A stretch of 64,000 nucleotides of DNA from Arenicola marina (GCA_964019135.1 OZ025248.1:54677670-54741669), one strand, 5' to 3'; shown: positions 12,751 through 26,348, numbered from the stretch's first letter. Numbers and translations are program-made. Notes: generated by a model not told the origin, from the sequence alone.

Positions 12751-13539
12751 TTGCCGGCGCCCACGAGGACAATAATTTCAGAGTCATTCTGTTGTCCCGG
12801 GGCTTCTATTCCAAGACACAGGGCATTCGGTACATAACGGTTGGCTAGGGAAGGCATAGTGAGGATTGATACGAGGGCTAATCCCACCTTAATAGGATTT
12901 ACCGTTGATTCATGCCTTAAATAAACCATGAATTCTCGGTTTAGACCTGGTGCCTACCCGTATAGACCCATATATCTGTATAGACCCTATTATTGTTCCA
13001 TTTTGCCACGGTCTAAAAACGTACTGCCCATCCGCGAATGTTTAGAGCCGAGCTTCTCTCTCCTCAACCGAGAAACATTTCCGGAGCAATCTCACAGTGG
13101 CCGGATCCACTGCTTACCTTAGCATAAGAGAACATCATTCAGTGATCTCTATGAGCTTAATGAGTCGTGCTGATCCTCGCTTTCCGCTCAGTCGGGGGTG
13201 GCGTTTACCATGGTTGTGGCCGCACCCAGAGCCCTGCACTGCACGGAGTCTTGCAGCTTTCCGGCGCCTCACTAAGTGCATGTTATTTTTGTATCCGACC
13301 TATTTCGCGTCAGGCGAGCATCCTTCACCCCCCCACCACCCCCCCTCTCGCCTCCGTCTCTGTATTTTTCTGACGTGGATATGGAAAGTGTTATCATGTT
13401 ACTTTCTGCAGCCACTGGCACGGGCGATATGTGTCATAAATTCAGCTACAAATGGGACATTTTATGTTTTTATACAGCTGTCCATTGGCTTTTAGTCGGA
13501 TCCCGTTCACATATTTCCTTACTATAGATCTTGTCCTCT
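12751..13539. other. No gene recognised
   Basis: Unique-looking sequence with only short overlapping open frames. C-runs occur around 13330-13350. No splice-consistent coding segment was found. Confidence 0.5.
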
Positions 13540-14140
13540 TTGTCTCCTGGTCGGTTCCTCCTATCCTGCATTACTTTAGCTCTTTCCTCTTGTTTTTTGT
13601 TGGTTTTGCCTCCTCTGATTTGCTTTCTCTCGTCTTAACCTGGTCTTTCTTTTTATCTTACGTTAGCCTTTCTACTTGTCTTAATTTGACCCTGCCTCTT
13701 GTCTTACTTTGGCATTTTCTCTTGCCTTGTCATTTTCTCTTGTTTTACTTTGGCAATTGCTTTCGTCTTACGTTCTTCTGACGTTCGTTTTTTTTCTCGC
13801 CTTACGTGGGCCTTTTTAGCGGTTGAACGTTAGCATGTTCGCTTGTCTTATGTTGACTTTTCCGCGTGTCTTACGTTCGTCTTTCCTTCTGTCTTATTCT
13901 GGGTTTGCATCTTGTCTTACGTTGGCCTGTCCACCGGTTTTATGTCGTTTTCCTTCCTTCTTCATTCCTTCTTCCTTCTTCATTCCTTCTCGTCTTACGT
14001 TGGTCTTACCCTCCTGTGTTATTCTGGCTTTCCGTCTTGTCTTACGTTTGCATTTTCTCTTCATTGACGTTGGCATTCCTTCTTGTCTTACGTTGGCCTT
14101 TCCTCCTGTATCATTTTGGCTTTTCATCTTATCTCTGTCC
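13540..14140. repeat. Degenerate ~24-bp tandem array (TCTTGTCTTACGTTGGC)
   Basis: Variants of TCTTGTCTTACGTTGGC followed by a short T/C-rich tail recur about every 24 bp, with many substitutions and length changes. The pattern suggests an old minisatellite that has decayed. The hydrophobic open frames across it (Leu/Phe-rich) follow from the T/C-rich composition and are not convincing as membrane proteins. Confidence 0.7.
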
Positions 14141-17100
14141 CTTGTTCTTGTTTTGCCTATTATTTGTCCTACCCAGACTTGGTCTGGTGTAATATTCGGA
14201 CCCATACATTAAGCAAACGGACATGACACATCGCACGTTTTATTAACCATTTAACCATTTATTAATACAGCCTTGCATTCATCCCAGCGCGTGGCAAAGT
14301 CCAGTGTTGATAACCAGACTCTCACCATGGAAGAAACTCGTTCATTTGACAGAGAGTGATAAAGGTGTCTCAGACCAGATGAACCGGAAATTTGACGGCC
14401 TCGGGGTTTTTGGACCTGACCAGGGAGTTGCAGCACAGATTGTCTACCCAGGACATTCCCCTGGTGCAGTAAGCCTGTCTGGAGTTTCAGCGTATGCCGC
14501 AGCATAGGGTGTCATATATATATAGTGGCATTAGGAAAAGGACCCCCAAAAAAGAGGCAAGGTGAAATTTGATCGACACTGACCCCATTTAAATAAATCG
14601 CAAAAATATAATGCCCATCTGAAGCCTATGGTCACTCAGTGGATATTCATATGAGGCAGCTGCTCTTGAATATGTTATGCAACGCCGGAAGCCACCTGGT
14701 TGATGACGTATTGGTGTCAGCGCCGCGAGGCCATATATCATACTGTGGGCCAAGGCTGATGTATACTTATAGCTTTCTATAACACTGCTATAAATTCGGC
14801 ATCTGCTTCATGTCTTCAGCCTTGCCTCAATGACTCACTGTTGTAAACTGCCATCGGTTGAGCCATTCTTCTTAAAGATGGTCATACGTGACGGTAAGGG
14901 CGGTGGGAAGATTGCTAGCTGGTATAGAGGCCAAGGGTGGAACTAGGTGTAGGCGAACATGTTTTTGCTTAAACGTTGATTTTCACAAACTAGGTTTTCC
15001 ACTCACTTGCTTGCACACGCTGAGGGACCAATCTGTGCCCTGTGTGCTTCAACACTTGCTCCACCTATTCCAGGCGTGACTACGTTTTCCCCATTTTTTT
15101 CAATCTTCTCAGTATTTTTATTACATTTAAACATTATTTAACGAGATTCATTATTTTGAGTTATTATGAAATGGCCAATTACCGTAGTATGTTACATTAC
15201 AGTAATATACCTTTGAACCGTGGAAACATGCAACATTTCTTGTCATTGTCATACAGACATGCAGTAAATAATTTAGTTAAATTGCGTATTTCATGCGTCA
15301 TAGGCGTATTTGTCTAAAACCTTTCCCAATCCGAATTTTTTTCCTTTCAGAATAAGCGAACGTAGTTACAATTAATTAGTTCTGCGAATAGTGAACTGGA
15401 TAGCGTCCAATTTCTCTTTTTGCAATAATTAATGTACTCAATCGCATTACGCTTACGGTTCTCGATCAACAATTCGTGAAGACGTTCCCAGAAATAGCTC
15501 GAATCCAATCAGATGTGAGCCGAATGATATACACCAGTGGCTCTTTGGACTAACAAACCACAAGTGGCACACGTAACTCCTTTAACTCCTTCAACTAGCG
15601 TTCAGGACTGATTTCTCAAAAATGGTATGATGCAGTCGCACTGGATACCACATCAGATTGGCGGGTTGGACTAATGAAGCACAGGCCTCGAGGAGAGCCC
15701 TCTTGCGACGGCCACTTCCGGTCGTTCTATCTTTGCACCTGCCTTATCAGCGTGGTTACTGGGAAATGTCTCACGAACAGTCCAAGCCAAGCCGCTCTTT
15801 ATGCTCCTCGCTGCACTCGTTGACCTTTTCTGCTGAATAGCTTCCCTTCTTTCCGTTGTGCCGTTAGCTTTATGCTAATTAAGATACGTAAAAATTAAAA
15901 AATTAAAACGACAAATGAGAGAATTAATGAATGGGTTAAAACTGCCCAGCCGGTCTGAATTTTGGTTCATTCGACAACATGAGGCTTCCTGAGTCTGGCG
16001 TGCCGTCATGGTAGTATCAATGTTGCAGCTGACAAGTTGTTAACTGGTCACTGAATAACACATACCTGGTTATCAGACCTCATTATTCAAACGTCCCAAT
16101 TAGATGTAAACAGATATCTTGTTTCATCAGCTCCTTCATAAACATCTCGCTTATCGTGTCTATCATCGTTTGCAGACCAAAACAGACGCCAGTAATATGT
16201 GCATTTTAATTATTTATTTGACAAGCAATACCGATACAGTTTCGATCACAGACGGCGGATAAGCGGTCATAACATTACCCATTTAATATTATTTTATACA
16301 AATACTACATCGAACAGTGCAAAAACGGTGCAACACCAGATTAGGGGTTTACTTTCCATGCGAACCATTGTAAACACTGTACCGCGGGGTAACTGTAAGA
16401 ACACAGCCTAACAAGTTGTAAAAACAAGTTGTTTCAAGAGCTGTAATGGAGAATGATGGATTTTGACAGGGGCCAGCCACGTTTTAAAATGTGCCAGTGT
16501 AGACTACAATGATTAGAACATTGATACTATTGCCCTGCTTTTTTCAACTTTCAAAGGGGGGAATTATAACGATGCAAGCTTACTAAAAATCACCTCATCA
16601 TTATGGTTATAAATCGCTCACAGCTCAAGCTTTTCGCAGGAATATCATATTGATGCTAAGCAAAAGGCAGAAAAACTTATTTTAACGCAGACGTTCTTTG
16701 TGATGGTAATAGTAATCTGTATGAAACCGGATTCATCGTCCACATTTTTTCTTTTTTGTATATAAATATTAAATTATTATTTTTATTATGGCATAAATAG
16801 GTTTTTGATGGGGCAAATAGATGCGATGATCATATCCTATATTCATATACGTAAATGATTAAAGCCGCCAAATCATGGTATAAACAACCAATTCGTACCC
16901 AAAATAATTGAAGTTTATCTGAAGGTTAAGCGGTAAAACGCGTCAACAGTTCCCACAGACTGATGAGGTAGTGCAGGAACAGGTGTACTCATCTGTACCA
17001 GAATGTTTCTAAAAACGTGCACTGTACTAATTTTACATTCGCGTGTACTTCCACATGAACGTGTTTTCCCATGAGCGATACTGTTGTATAGTTCTTTCAT

Positions 17101-17366
17101 TTTTCACCTCCAAAATCGGAACGCTTTCTGTTGACCCGTTCTAGTTTAGGCTTCGTGTGCGAAAAAACAGCCTAAAACAAACAGATTAAAAACAAAAATT
17201 ATTTCTTTTCTTGACACAATGGTTTGAAACGATTGGACAATTGCGCAAAGATCTTGGCGAATGCTCAGACGTCAAGAAGTGGCACGGCGTAAGGGACGGA
17301 AGTGAATGAAGCAACAAGTCGAGTGACACGAGTCCGCTGTGTGGTATATATATCGCCCTGCCGTAA
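14141..17366. other. No gene recognised
   Basis: About 3.2 kb of mostly AT-rich, unique-looking sequence. The best minus-strand frame (14251-14505, 84 codons) has no recognised domain and no flanking splice evidence. I see no RNA gene. Confidence 0.5.
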
Positions 17367-18101
17367 GTGCTGACGCCCACTGGACGCGTTTGCGGCGCGG
17401 CGACGGAACTGACGCGGCGCGGAAAAATAGGACAGTTGAGTTGCGCTTGGCTAACGCCCACTGCACGCGTCAGCGAGACGGCACCGCCGCGGTGCCGTCG
17501 CGGTACCGTCGAGCCTCCGCGGTGAGATAGGACATGTTCTATTTTTCGGTCGTCGGTCGGCGCGCCGTCGACATTCAGCCAATCAAAAAAAAGAATGAAA
17601 TTCAGCGCAATGCACACTCTCCAACCTGGCGGCAAAAGCGTTTGTTTCGGACACAAAGACGCGCAAAAGTTGGTGGAGACATGATACCAGATCCAGCAAC
17701 TCCTGAAACTGCGCTGCATGGTGTCAATCTGAAGTAAATTTAAGTCCTAAACCTCTCATCGTTTGCAATTTTTAGCTCCTGTATGAGCCTGTGGTATTCT
17801 CCCAGCGTCAGTCTTCTTTGAAGGGTGCGATGAATCCAATATCTCTTCCTTCTGCGACGTCCTTACGTTGCAACATGAGTGCGTCCTTATCAGAAGAATC
17901 TATCTTTCATTTGTTACAAAATACCGCCAATATCTAAAAATAACCTAAGCCGTTAATTCAGATAGCTGCTATACGGTCACGCACCGCGCGACCACCGCGT
18001 GCAGTGGGCTATAGCCACCGCGACCTAACCGCGCCGCCTCGGTTCCGTCGTCGCGTCAGTTCCGTCACCGCGCCGCGAACGCGTCCAGTGGGCGTCAGCA
18101 C
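17367..18101. mobile_element. Harbinger-like DNA transposon remnant with nested inverted repeats
   Basis: The left end (17367 onward) and the right end (to 18101) are inverted copies: about 50 bases match with roughly two mismatches, outermost GTGCTGACGCCCACTGGACG. A second inner inverted pair lies at about 17450-17470 and 17995-18015 (CCCACTGCACGCG). The element is bordered on both sides by TAA (17364-17366 and 18102-18104), the three-base target duplication typical of PIF/Harbinger. A short plus-strand frame around 17555-17640 has an Arg-rich, Pro-Ile-containing stretch that might be a transposase N-terminus, but this is weak. Without an intact transposase it looks non-autonomous. Confidence 0.7.
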
Positions 18102-18104
18102 TAA

Positions 18105-19435
18105 GGGTGACTTTCACTTCTGTCTCGTGTTGTTCCGTCCTCTCGACACCCAATGCCACGTGGCATCTCCGAAATGCTATATACCGGAAACATTAATCCA
18201 CCAACCCCACCTCTTCTCACAAGAAATGGATGCGTTATCGTAGACATGTTCACGGCTTAAACCGGAGTGTGTATTGCTGTTCCAAAGTCGGTTGTATTAT
18301 ATACCTCTTTATATACTTTACGTCCATCTTGTTGTGTTTTGCCCAGAGTTGATAATACTAGTCGTGCATATTATCCATGGCAAAAATGGAGCAGATGTCT
18401 AAAACACTCGTTGCTTTATAAATCTACCAGTCTACATAATGCTTGGCATAAACAAATTGAAATAACTCAAAATTACTATTTGATTTTGTCGCTTTTGACC
18501 TTAGACACTCAACAACGCCTAAATAAGTAGCAGCGTTGTCTTGACGACTTTTACGTAGCTGAAAGGTGGGGGTCTCCATTACGATGCTTGCAATATACAT
18601 GGGTTGCTCCTGTAGCGGTGACGTTGGATGACCTTGGCTTCATCACGTGACGGTAGCAATCGAATAACGATAGTAACCCCCTAGTGATGGGAAACATCCG
18701 GACTGGGGTGACCGCGGCCTTGACGGGAGAATCTCCACATAGTTGCCACTCACAATAAAGATGTAGAGACACCGGGGGAGGTGTTGTACGTTGCTGGTGC
18801 GAAATGAAGTTAGACCTTGGTCGTCATGACGCACTTAAAGTGACGCAAGTGTAAATGTGGTAGCCAACGAGAAGCTTACTACCGGAAGTAGGGTTGATAA
18901 GGCGAGTGGGTGTGCGTATGTAAAAAAATTCATGACCGGATGTCTGCAACCTCATTACCGGAAGTGCGAAACTACATGGCCTGCATCTGCAAGACCGGAT
19001 TTACGAAAGCTCGTGAATTTTCATCAAGTTCGTCAAACTTCTTGCCTCTCAGGCCAATTACCGCCGCAGACTGACATCAATTATGCACCAAACAGCTATT
19101 ACACCAGGATGGGTCAGGGTGGTGTCAAAGTGATGACGAAGACGGGCTTACAAGATAAGATGATGATGAGGTTACCAATGATGAGGGTCAGGTCATGTGG
19201 CGATATATGGTGATGGAGCACATTTCCAATTACCCTGTGGCCGGAGTCTACAATCAAGGGTCATATGGCCTTGGACCACGCGGGGACATTACCAGCTCCA
19301 TGTGTCGACCCACACACACACGCGCCGCAGGGGTCTGGGTAAGCCGGAGTGACGTGTTCACGTATCCGGCCCGTTATGGCCCAATGTCCGTGCTGGAGGG
19401 GAAGGTTAATGTTTATCGGGGTCAGTGAACCCCCA
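18105..19435. other. No gene recognised
   Basis: Unique-looking sequence with short overlapping frames only. Two CCGGAAGT motifs (about 18881 and 18959) match the ETS-family consensus, but there is no gene nearby to connect them to. Confidence 0.45.
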
Positions 19436-19790
19436 CCGAGCCCGGTCGAGTCGGGTCGAGTCGGGTCGGGTAAGATCGGGTCGGGTCGGGTCGGGTCGGT
19501 TCAGGTAAGGTAAGGTAAGGTCAGGTCGAGTGGGTCGGGTGGGTCGGGTCGGGTCGAGTCTGGTCGGGTGGGGTCGGGTCGAGTCGGGTCGGGTCGGGTC
19601 GGGTCGGGTCGGGTCGGATCGGGTCGGATCGGGTCGGGTCGGGTCGGGTCGGGTCGGGTCGGGTCGGGTCGGGTCGGGTCGGGTCGGGTCGGGTCGGGTC
19701 GGGTCGGGTCGGGTCGGGTCGGGTCGGGTCGGGTCGGGTCGGGTCGGGTCGGGTCGGTCGGTCGGTCGGTTTGGTTCGGGTCGGGGGCCA
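19436..19790. repeat. TCGGG pentamer array
   Basis: About 350 bp of GGGTC pentamers, with variants (GAGTC, AGGTA, GGATC) at the left end and a pure core from about 19620 to 19765. The plus strand carries long series of GGG runs separated by two bases, and every unit contains one CpG. Open frames on both strands are five-residue periodic artefacts. Confidence 0.95.
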
Positions 19791-20545
19791 GTGGTCTTCA
19801 CACAGCCCAGTGCTTTATTAACGGGGACCTTAGCCGACTTTCGTGGTCTTCCGCTTCGTAACGGGTATCAAGGTCTTACGCCAATGGTTATTAGTGGTGT
19901 TTGGGCCGTAATGGGTCCATTGATTTATGGAACACTTCATATTAACGCGTCAACACGGGAACCTTATTGGCGATACGTGGTGAAGCGGAGGTCCCCGGAT
20001 GTCACGGGAAAGGGGCATGTGGGGGGAAAACCGGCCACCCGAAAGATCGCTTTGTGATTGTTCTGCGGTCTGGTTAAAGCTAAAGCTGACCGTTCACTCG
20101 CAGTGGTCTCACTTGCCTGTAACCAAGTCCAATGTATGTAATGCAAATAATCGCTGGTTCTGGTAAGGCACGTCAATGTGGGCCGTTAATTTAGTTTCGT
20201 GCGAAAAAGAAACCAGGCCGCTAATGCCGACTCTACGTACTTGACTATCACGGTCACCCATATAATAATATTAGGAGGCAGACGAAAGAGAATTGAAGCC
20301 ATCTATTTTCTGCAATGGAATCACTAATAGCAGTTAAAATATATAAGCACCCATATTTTTCATGACAATACGGTTGTGCGTCGAACGTTGGATATCGGTA
20401 CGAATACAAGGCGATCTATGATTTAGAATACACATTATTGCAGATTAATGCGCCTAATGTCAACACAAATAGTTCCCACATTAGTATACGAATTGTTTGT
20501 GCTATGGCATTTATGGTGCTGCGTGACAGACGTTGTTCGCAAGAT
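19791..20545. other. No gene recognised
   Basis: Unique-looking sequence between the pentamer array and the MITE. No coding or RNA feature is supported. Confidence 0.45.
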
Positions 20546-20549
20546 TTAA

Positions 20550-20914
20550 AGCAACATACTTACATGTGCCAGATTTTTTAAAACTTAGAATCACGACCAA
20601 AAATATCTGAAAATTATGAAGCATATATGTGTTATATCTCTGAAAGTCTGTAAAACAACAATTTCAACATAAAACTGCCCGGTTTATTTATATCGCGCTC
20701 GGACGTGATAGCGAGCTGCGGTCGACATCGCACACAAAATACCGAACAGCAAACAGGCGCAGGGATAAAAAGCCGGCCACCAACTTCTGCTCCGGTGACC
20801 AAATTGCTTCTCTCCGGATAGCCCACAGGCTTTCAGGATTTAAATTCAAGACAGAATATACTTATTTGACATGGGGAAGAGGTTGGTAATACAAAAAATT
20901 ACAGAATATATGCT
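20550..20914 (+). mobile_element. TTAA-flanked MITE, copy 1
   Basis: A 365-bp segment bordered by TTAA at 20546-20549 and 20915-20918. It aligns over its whole length with 44033-44402, including the core CGCGGTCGACATC-type block and the closing segment around TTGGTAATACAAAAAATT. Its ends (AGCAACATA and TATATGCT) are imperfect inverted repeats. There is no coding capacity. The TTAA flanks resemble piggyBac target duplications, but the termini do not match the piggyBac ends I know, so the superfamily is left open. Confidence 0.75.
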
Positions 20915-20918
20915 TTAA

Positions 20919-23900
20919 ATAAGCGGTTAGCATTAAATTATTGATTGCAAACACAGGTTTAATATCCGTAGGCGAATGCGTTACAAGATACCTTAATATG
21001 ACGCGTGTGCTCGTACGCTAGTATATTTATATTTTATTAATGACTTGCACGATACGTTTCCTCTTTAATGCCATCCCTTTACACTTATTTCAGCTGTACG
21101 GTGTATTTCTCCCTGGATGGCGGCCGCGGCGACACACTGCTAAAGCCCATACGGCTTGATTTACCGCCTGAGACTGATCTGGCTTGCGAGATTGTCTGTG
21201 GAATAGATGCTCTGGACACGGACAAATGCGGTCTAGGTCAGGCGGCTAGCAGGTAATCAGCTTGCGGAAGCCTCTTAGGCAAAAGGGGATGAGATGAGAC
21301 CAGGATCCGATGAGACGTCCCCCCCCCCATGTCCTAGCCAGGGCTTCAGCGTGGCCACTGCCACAGCTAGGGCTTCAGCCTGGCCGTGGGGACGCCAGCA
21401 GACGGCTAGTGGTGGATGCCGGGGTTAAGACGGTAGGAGCATTCCAACGTGCTTCTGTCGGCGACAGACAGGAGGCAGGCAGGCACACAGGATAAAGCGG
21501 CCGCTAGTGACTAGCGATGCAAACAAGACATTTGTTTCTTGTCCTTCCTGTCGTCTCCTCGCGTTAACCACCACATGTTCACCAAACGAGGATTATTTCA
21601 GTGTTTTGCCCTTAGTGGATGAATATGTGGATTGATAATGACCTCTTGACAGAAATGCCGTCAAATCCACCAGAGCAATGGTACCCAGATCAGATAAATC
21701 GTTGGGGCAGCTATAAAGGAAATTGTCTCGACTGCGTTTCTTTAACGATAACGCCGGTGGCATGCAATATCCCCACGGTTTTAAACATTTAAAACACTAA
21801 TTGACGTATTACAGAAGGAGACTGTTCTTCATGAATATTACTCATCTTACTACTTACATCTTAGTACTCATCCCACGCACAAGCATATATACATTTTGAT
21901 CATCTTCGCGAGGATACCATATACTGCCTGCAGCGTGAGATGAGAAGGCGGCTAGAGTGATGTAAACTGTGAAGTGAAGGACGAGATTGGAACCTATGGA
22001 TCGTGTGTGAGACTGGAAACAGGGGCAAAGCATGACCTACCATGCTAAGGGACAGCGGTGATCAAGTCTCTCAGTTGGATCTCACCTTTCGAGGACCAAG
22101 CTCAGGTAACGTGTTCATAGGTCACTTCGAGGAATTAATACTGACTGTGATATTCTCTCCGTCCCTGTCCCGGTGACCCATCGTTTAGTTTACTTCTCCC
22201 CTGATCATTCTTGTTAACACGAATAAGGTCTGTTTCGTGTGCCGGGTAATGACGATTGTTTTCAATGTACTTTTTTTTGTCCTTGACATTTAGACCCAAT
22301 GAGGCAGCACAAAAAGTCTTTGCATTATTTTTTTTTCAGGAGAAGACTATCCATTTCAAAATATACGTATTTTTGACCAACTTAAAGCGGGTGTCAAACC
22401 TAATCTAATCGCGATTTGCACGGAGAGTTTACATCTTTAACTTAAATTGGCAAGTCTTAACACTTCGTTTTGGTAAGGAGAAAAAAATTAAGGCAAACCC
22501 GCCCCCATCAATGTCGAGCAGCGCGCCATTTTGCCGGAGCAAGTGACGTATATTGTGACCCTTCAGGTGTCGCCGCGTTATAACCGGAAGTTATCTCGCG
22601 AAAGGAACTCTTAACACTAGAGGTAGTCTTCAGGGAAAACGCGTGAAACGAGAGATCGGGGCCGCGATTTTTGGATGAATTGCGGCAGTTCCAAGCCGCG
22701 CACTAGACCATTATCTTAGTGTTTCATGGAAAAATGGCATCCAATCATATTGATATATCTCCGGGCACCGATTGTCCATGTAAAAAAACCCATGATTGGA
22801 GTTATAATCGCAGCTATTTATATTAGCGATGACCACGCGCTCTTGTTGTTGCTCACACAGTAGGCGTCATTTCCGGTTTCAATATAATGAAAGTATCGCC
22901 TCCCGATTGGTCAATCGTGGACACACCTCCAAACAGAGCTGCCGCCTGGTTACGCGGCGAAATCGTGGCTGGCGGTCACTTACAAATTTTATTTTTATTG
23001 TGAGCTACAGACAGGAGGGAAAATTCTGTGATTTGGCGGATAGACACCTGGGTATTATATGAATCGGTAAAGCAGCGTTAAGGCTAGACTGGCAGCTTCC
23101 TTTAAGACAATGCTTTATGGGATCATATCGATCGAACGTCTCCCCATGCGTTGGCCTTAATACCAAAATATTACCCTTAGTTGCAACCACTATACACTGT
23201 CCTGTTATCATATGTTATCAGCATTGTTATCATATGACATCCAGTAACAGGTGAACTTTCGTTGTAAGACGGACACGATGGCGTCTTAAACACACCGTTT
23301 GAATAATAATTAGTAAGGCATCGGAATTTGCTGTAGATTGCTAGAATGTACCGTTTGGGATCAATCACAAAACATGCTGCGTTTTCTGTGCTTACTCAAG
23401 CCTCTCATAAGCCAATGCTCTTTTATTTAGTTTACAAGTTTTGATCTCTGAACTTTTTGGGGGGTTCTTGGCTGCGATGGTTGGATTTGTGTTTTATCTG
23501 CAAGACGTATTCACCTTAGTGTGAGGGCATGATTTTTTTAACGAACTAGAGGACAAATTGTTTTTCAAATTGTTTTTTCTCCTTGGTATTAAATGTTCTG
23601 TCCCTAAGTAAAATGGCTAAATATTCATGATGGTATTATATCGGTCGTGTTAATAGATGACGATGACAGGTTTTGTGAAGGCAGAAATAATATTGGATGA
23701 TATTTATAAAGTTTTGCTTGAAAGACTGAAGTTTCATATGAATTGATGTGTATAGTCGATCAAGGATTGTCATACTGATGGCTGGACATGGCTTGCTATT
23801 GTAGTCGGTTCATGGGTACAAATTCATCTCCTCCTTACCATCCAATGATAATATCCAGTGTCAGATAAGATTTGTGAAAACATTCATGTATCGAACACGG

Positions 23901-26139
23901 AGCGGCTCAGCGTTGTCATAGGTTACCATGCGTGGGGCGAGGGTATATGGAGAGTGGTCATACTTTTTTATGCGCTTCCGGTTTTTGTGGCGACAATAAA
24001 AAACGGAAAGGTCGCTCGTTAGTGCCGATAAAAGACGCCAGATGTCTCTGCAAGCACCCTGCCTGATTAACAACTATTGACGAACTACGCGTAGGAGGAA
24101 TACAAGGTAAAGTGCCAGGCTGGTACCTTGCTCAAGGACGTGGAGCGGCACAGGGAACAGGATGCCACTTTGTTGAAGGGCACCGAGGACATGTTATATA
24201 CCAGGTGCAACACCGGGGGGTGGGGGTGGGGGGGGGGAGGGTAAGGGAGAAATTGGCCGCTGAAATTACATGCCGGGTCTGCCGGTAACAGAAGGGACTT
24301 GCATGTTGATCTATGGTTGGCCGGCTTGAGGGGCAAGGAATGATGACCCCGTGGGGAGCATTTCCTCATATTATTAACGTTCATTGCCAGGAAGCCACTG
24401 TTGCAGGACGCAGCAGGCTGCATATTGGGCGGTCGGTCCCCATCCATTTGGGAAGGAACTGTCCTTACATTTAAGGCACGGCTGTCGACATGAAGGATAC
24501 TGAACAACAGATCCTCATACGGGCATTCTGCCCTCTTGGTTGAATCAATCTCCTTGTTCCGCTAGAAGTCGCTCCGTTCTGCTGAGACGGATGCATGGAC
24601 GGCCGGGTAGTGAATGCGTTCCGTCTTCTTGATAAGCCTTCACCTCAGTTTTTCTGTTTAAGTATGGCCATAAAGACGTAGGTGCCGGTGGCTAACCGGT
24701 GCATTTATGGAACGATGGTCAACATGAAACAAGGTGTCGTCATCTAAACAAGCATGGCATCAAGTGCACATCTCGTGGCGTCATTATCCAAAGCGCATAC
24801 GCTGTTTAGAATCCACATACGTTCTGTATGCATAATTTTATTAATGAAGCCCCTTTTCTGGCATGAATATGCGACACGAGGCCGATAAGCACCCCCCTCC
24901 CCCCCTCCCTCCTCCTCCCGCCCCCCACCCCCACCCCTCCCGTTATATTGTGCCCCGCGCGTGCGGTCGCCATGGTGCATATTTCAGGACGCCGTTGGAC
25001 ATGGCGTGTTGTTTTCTGACAAGGGTGTCTGTAGAGGCTGTCAAGGGCAGGGTCTCTCCTCCGCGGGGGGGGGGGGGTCCAAGGTGTGCGCGCGAGGAGG
25101 GATGGGGGGGGGGGGGCGAGGGGACCGGCACGATGGCGAGGTCAGCTAGGGTTCAGGGTTCCGAGCCTTCCTTTGCTATGGATGTGCTATATCGTTGCCA
25201 TGGATACATGTTGTTGAATTATGAAGGTACGCATGTGTTGAATTGCAAGCCAACGCCGCTACGTGCTCGTTAATTGACCGCGTGTGACATTTCATCAGAA
25301 GATATCAATTACTATACAAAATATTCAATAGGCATCGGGATGCATTTTTTGGAAAACATATCAAAACCCAAATCATGAATTTATTTGATTTCATCGGTTC
25401 AACTATGTCGTACATAGCGAGTTCCTATAAAAAAAAATATTACAAAGACTGGAGCAATTTCCAAGATGCATCTTTTTCTTCAGCAACGAAAGCTACATAC
25501 ATATATAAATATAGGCAATGCCATTGCTGGTCGAGGCCGACAACAGACAAAATTACTGATTACACAAAGATGCACATTCCCTTTGCGCGACCAGGACATG
25601 CCTTCATGTACAGATATGTAATTGCATGTCCGATAAACAATGTTTATAAATATCATCATGTTGTGTAATGGAAAACTCAATCCATTGTCCAGGGTTACTA
25701 TGAATATACTCTTTGCAAAAGAGGTACTGGCAAAAGCGACAATACAAAGCGATTTACCGGCGTTAGAGCACCTTACTCCGCCACATGTCGCTACGCAGAT
25801 ATCGTAAGAAAGTGGCCTGGCCCCATCCCCAAGGGACAATAGAAGCTATTAAGGGTGCTTTTGTTGAGTCATCTCTAACCCAAGGCCACCTCGAGGTGCT
25901 AGGCCGCTGTCCTATTCTCCCGACTGCCGATAGATCTTCCTCCTTAATGCTACTGGGAGGAGTGGCTGCCGGCAGCCGTCACGGGGGTGCGTGAGGACCA
26001 GGATGTGAGACAGGATGGCTTGCGGATTGCATATTACCATGCAAGCAAATTACATTACCATTGGTCTGTGGGTAGAGTTCTGTAAGAATCTACACAAAAA
26101 TAAGAAGAAAGCCGTCCTAAGATGTCAATACAAGTCTCC
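20919..26139. other. No gene recognised; 5.2 kb intergenic
   Basis: Unique-looking sequence. The two longest minus-strand frames (24085-24507 and around 24744-24980) and the overlapping plus frame at 24863-25273 depend on C/G-rich low-complexity stretches (C-runs near 24895-24940, G-runs near 25065-25117) and show no domain. Partial direct repeats such as AGGGCTTCAGC occur at about 21339-21380. Confidence 0.45.
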
Positions 26140-26149
26140 GTCAGTATTA

Positions 26150-26348
26150 GGGGGCCTCCCTGGTGTAGTGGTTAGCGCACTAGACCGCAGATCAATAGGT
26201 CCTGGGTTCGAATCCGGGCTCGGGCACCTAATCTGGGGCATGTTTCATTCCTTCATCCTTCATCGTCTCGGGAGGTTCCTTGGCCCAATTTAGCCTGTAT
26301 GTGCACAAAAGTGGCCTAAAACACCAACATTCCATTCCATTCCATTCC
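26150..26348 (+). mobile_element. tRNA-derived SINE (family B) with ATTCC tail and target-site duplication
   Basis: The head (about 26152-26228) is tRNA-like: A box TGGTGTAGTGG at 26161 and a perfect B box GGTTCGAATCC near 26205-26215, ending in GGGCACC. A ~100-base tRNA-unrelated body follows, and the element ends in tandem ATTCC. The ten bases GTCAGTATTA occur immediately before (26140-26149) and after (26349-26358), so this is a recent LINE-mobilised insertion. The extra body and tail argue against a functional tRNA gene. Confidence 0.88.

Noticed and set aside
11041..12848. Open frames of 236-568 codons on both strands with four-residue periods
   Set aside because: They follow from a 12-bp period free of stops in four frames. 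The Asp-Ser and Met-Ser-His-Trp repeats are not a known protein.
13452..14212. Leu/Phe-rich frames resembling membrane proteins
   Set aside because: The hydrophobicity comes from T/C-rich degenerate repeats, and several frames look alike.
14251..14505. 84-codon minus-strand frame considered as a lectin-like fragment
   Set aside because: The resemblance needs changes of frame and no Cys pattern holds; no splice support.
19436..19790. Telomere-like repeat
   Set aside because: TCGGG is not a known telomere repeat of animals, and the array is short and internal.
26152..26228. Functional tRNA gene
   Set aside because: The A and B boxes are good, but the sequence continues into a SINE body and pentamer tail between target duplications.
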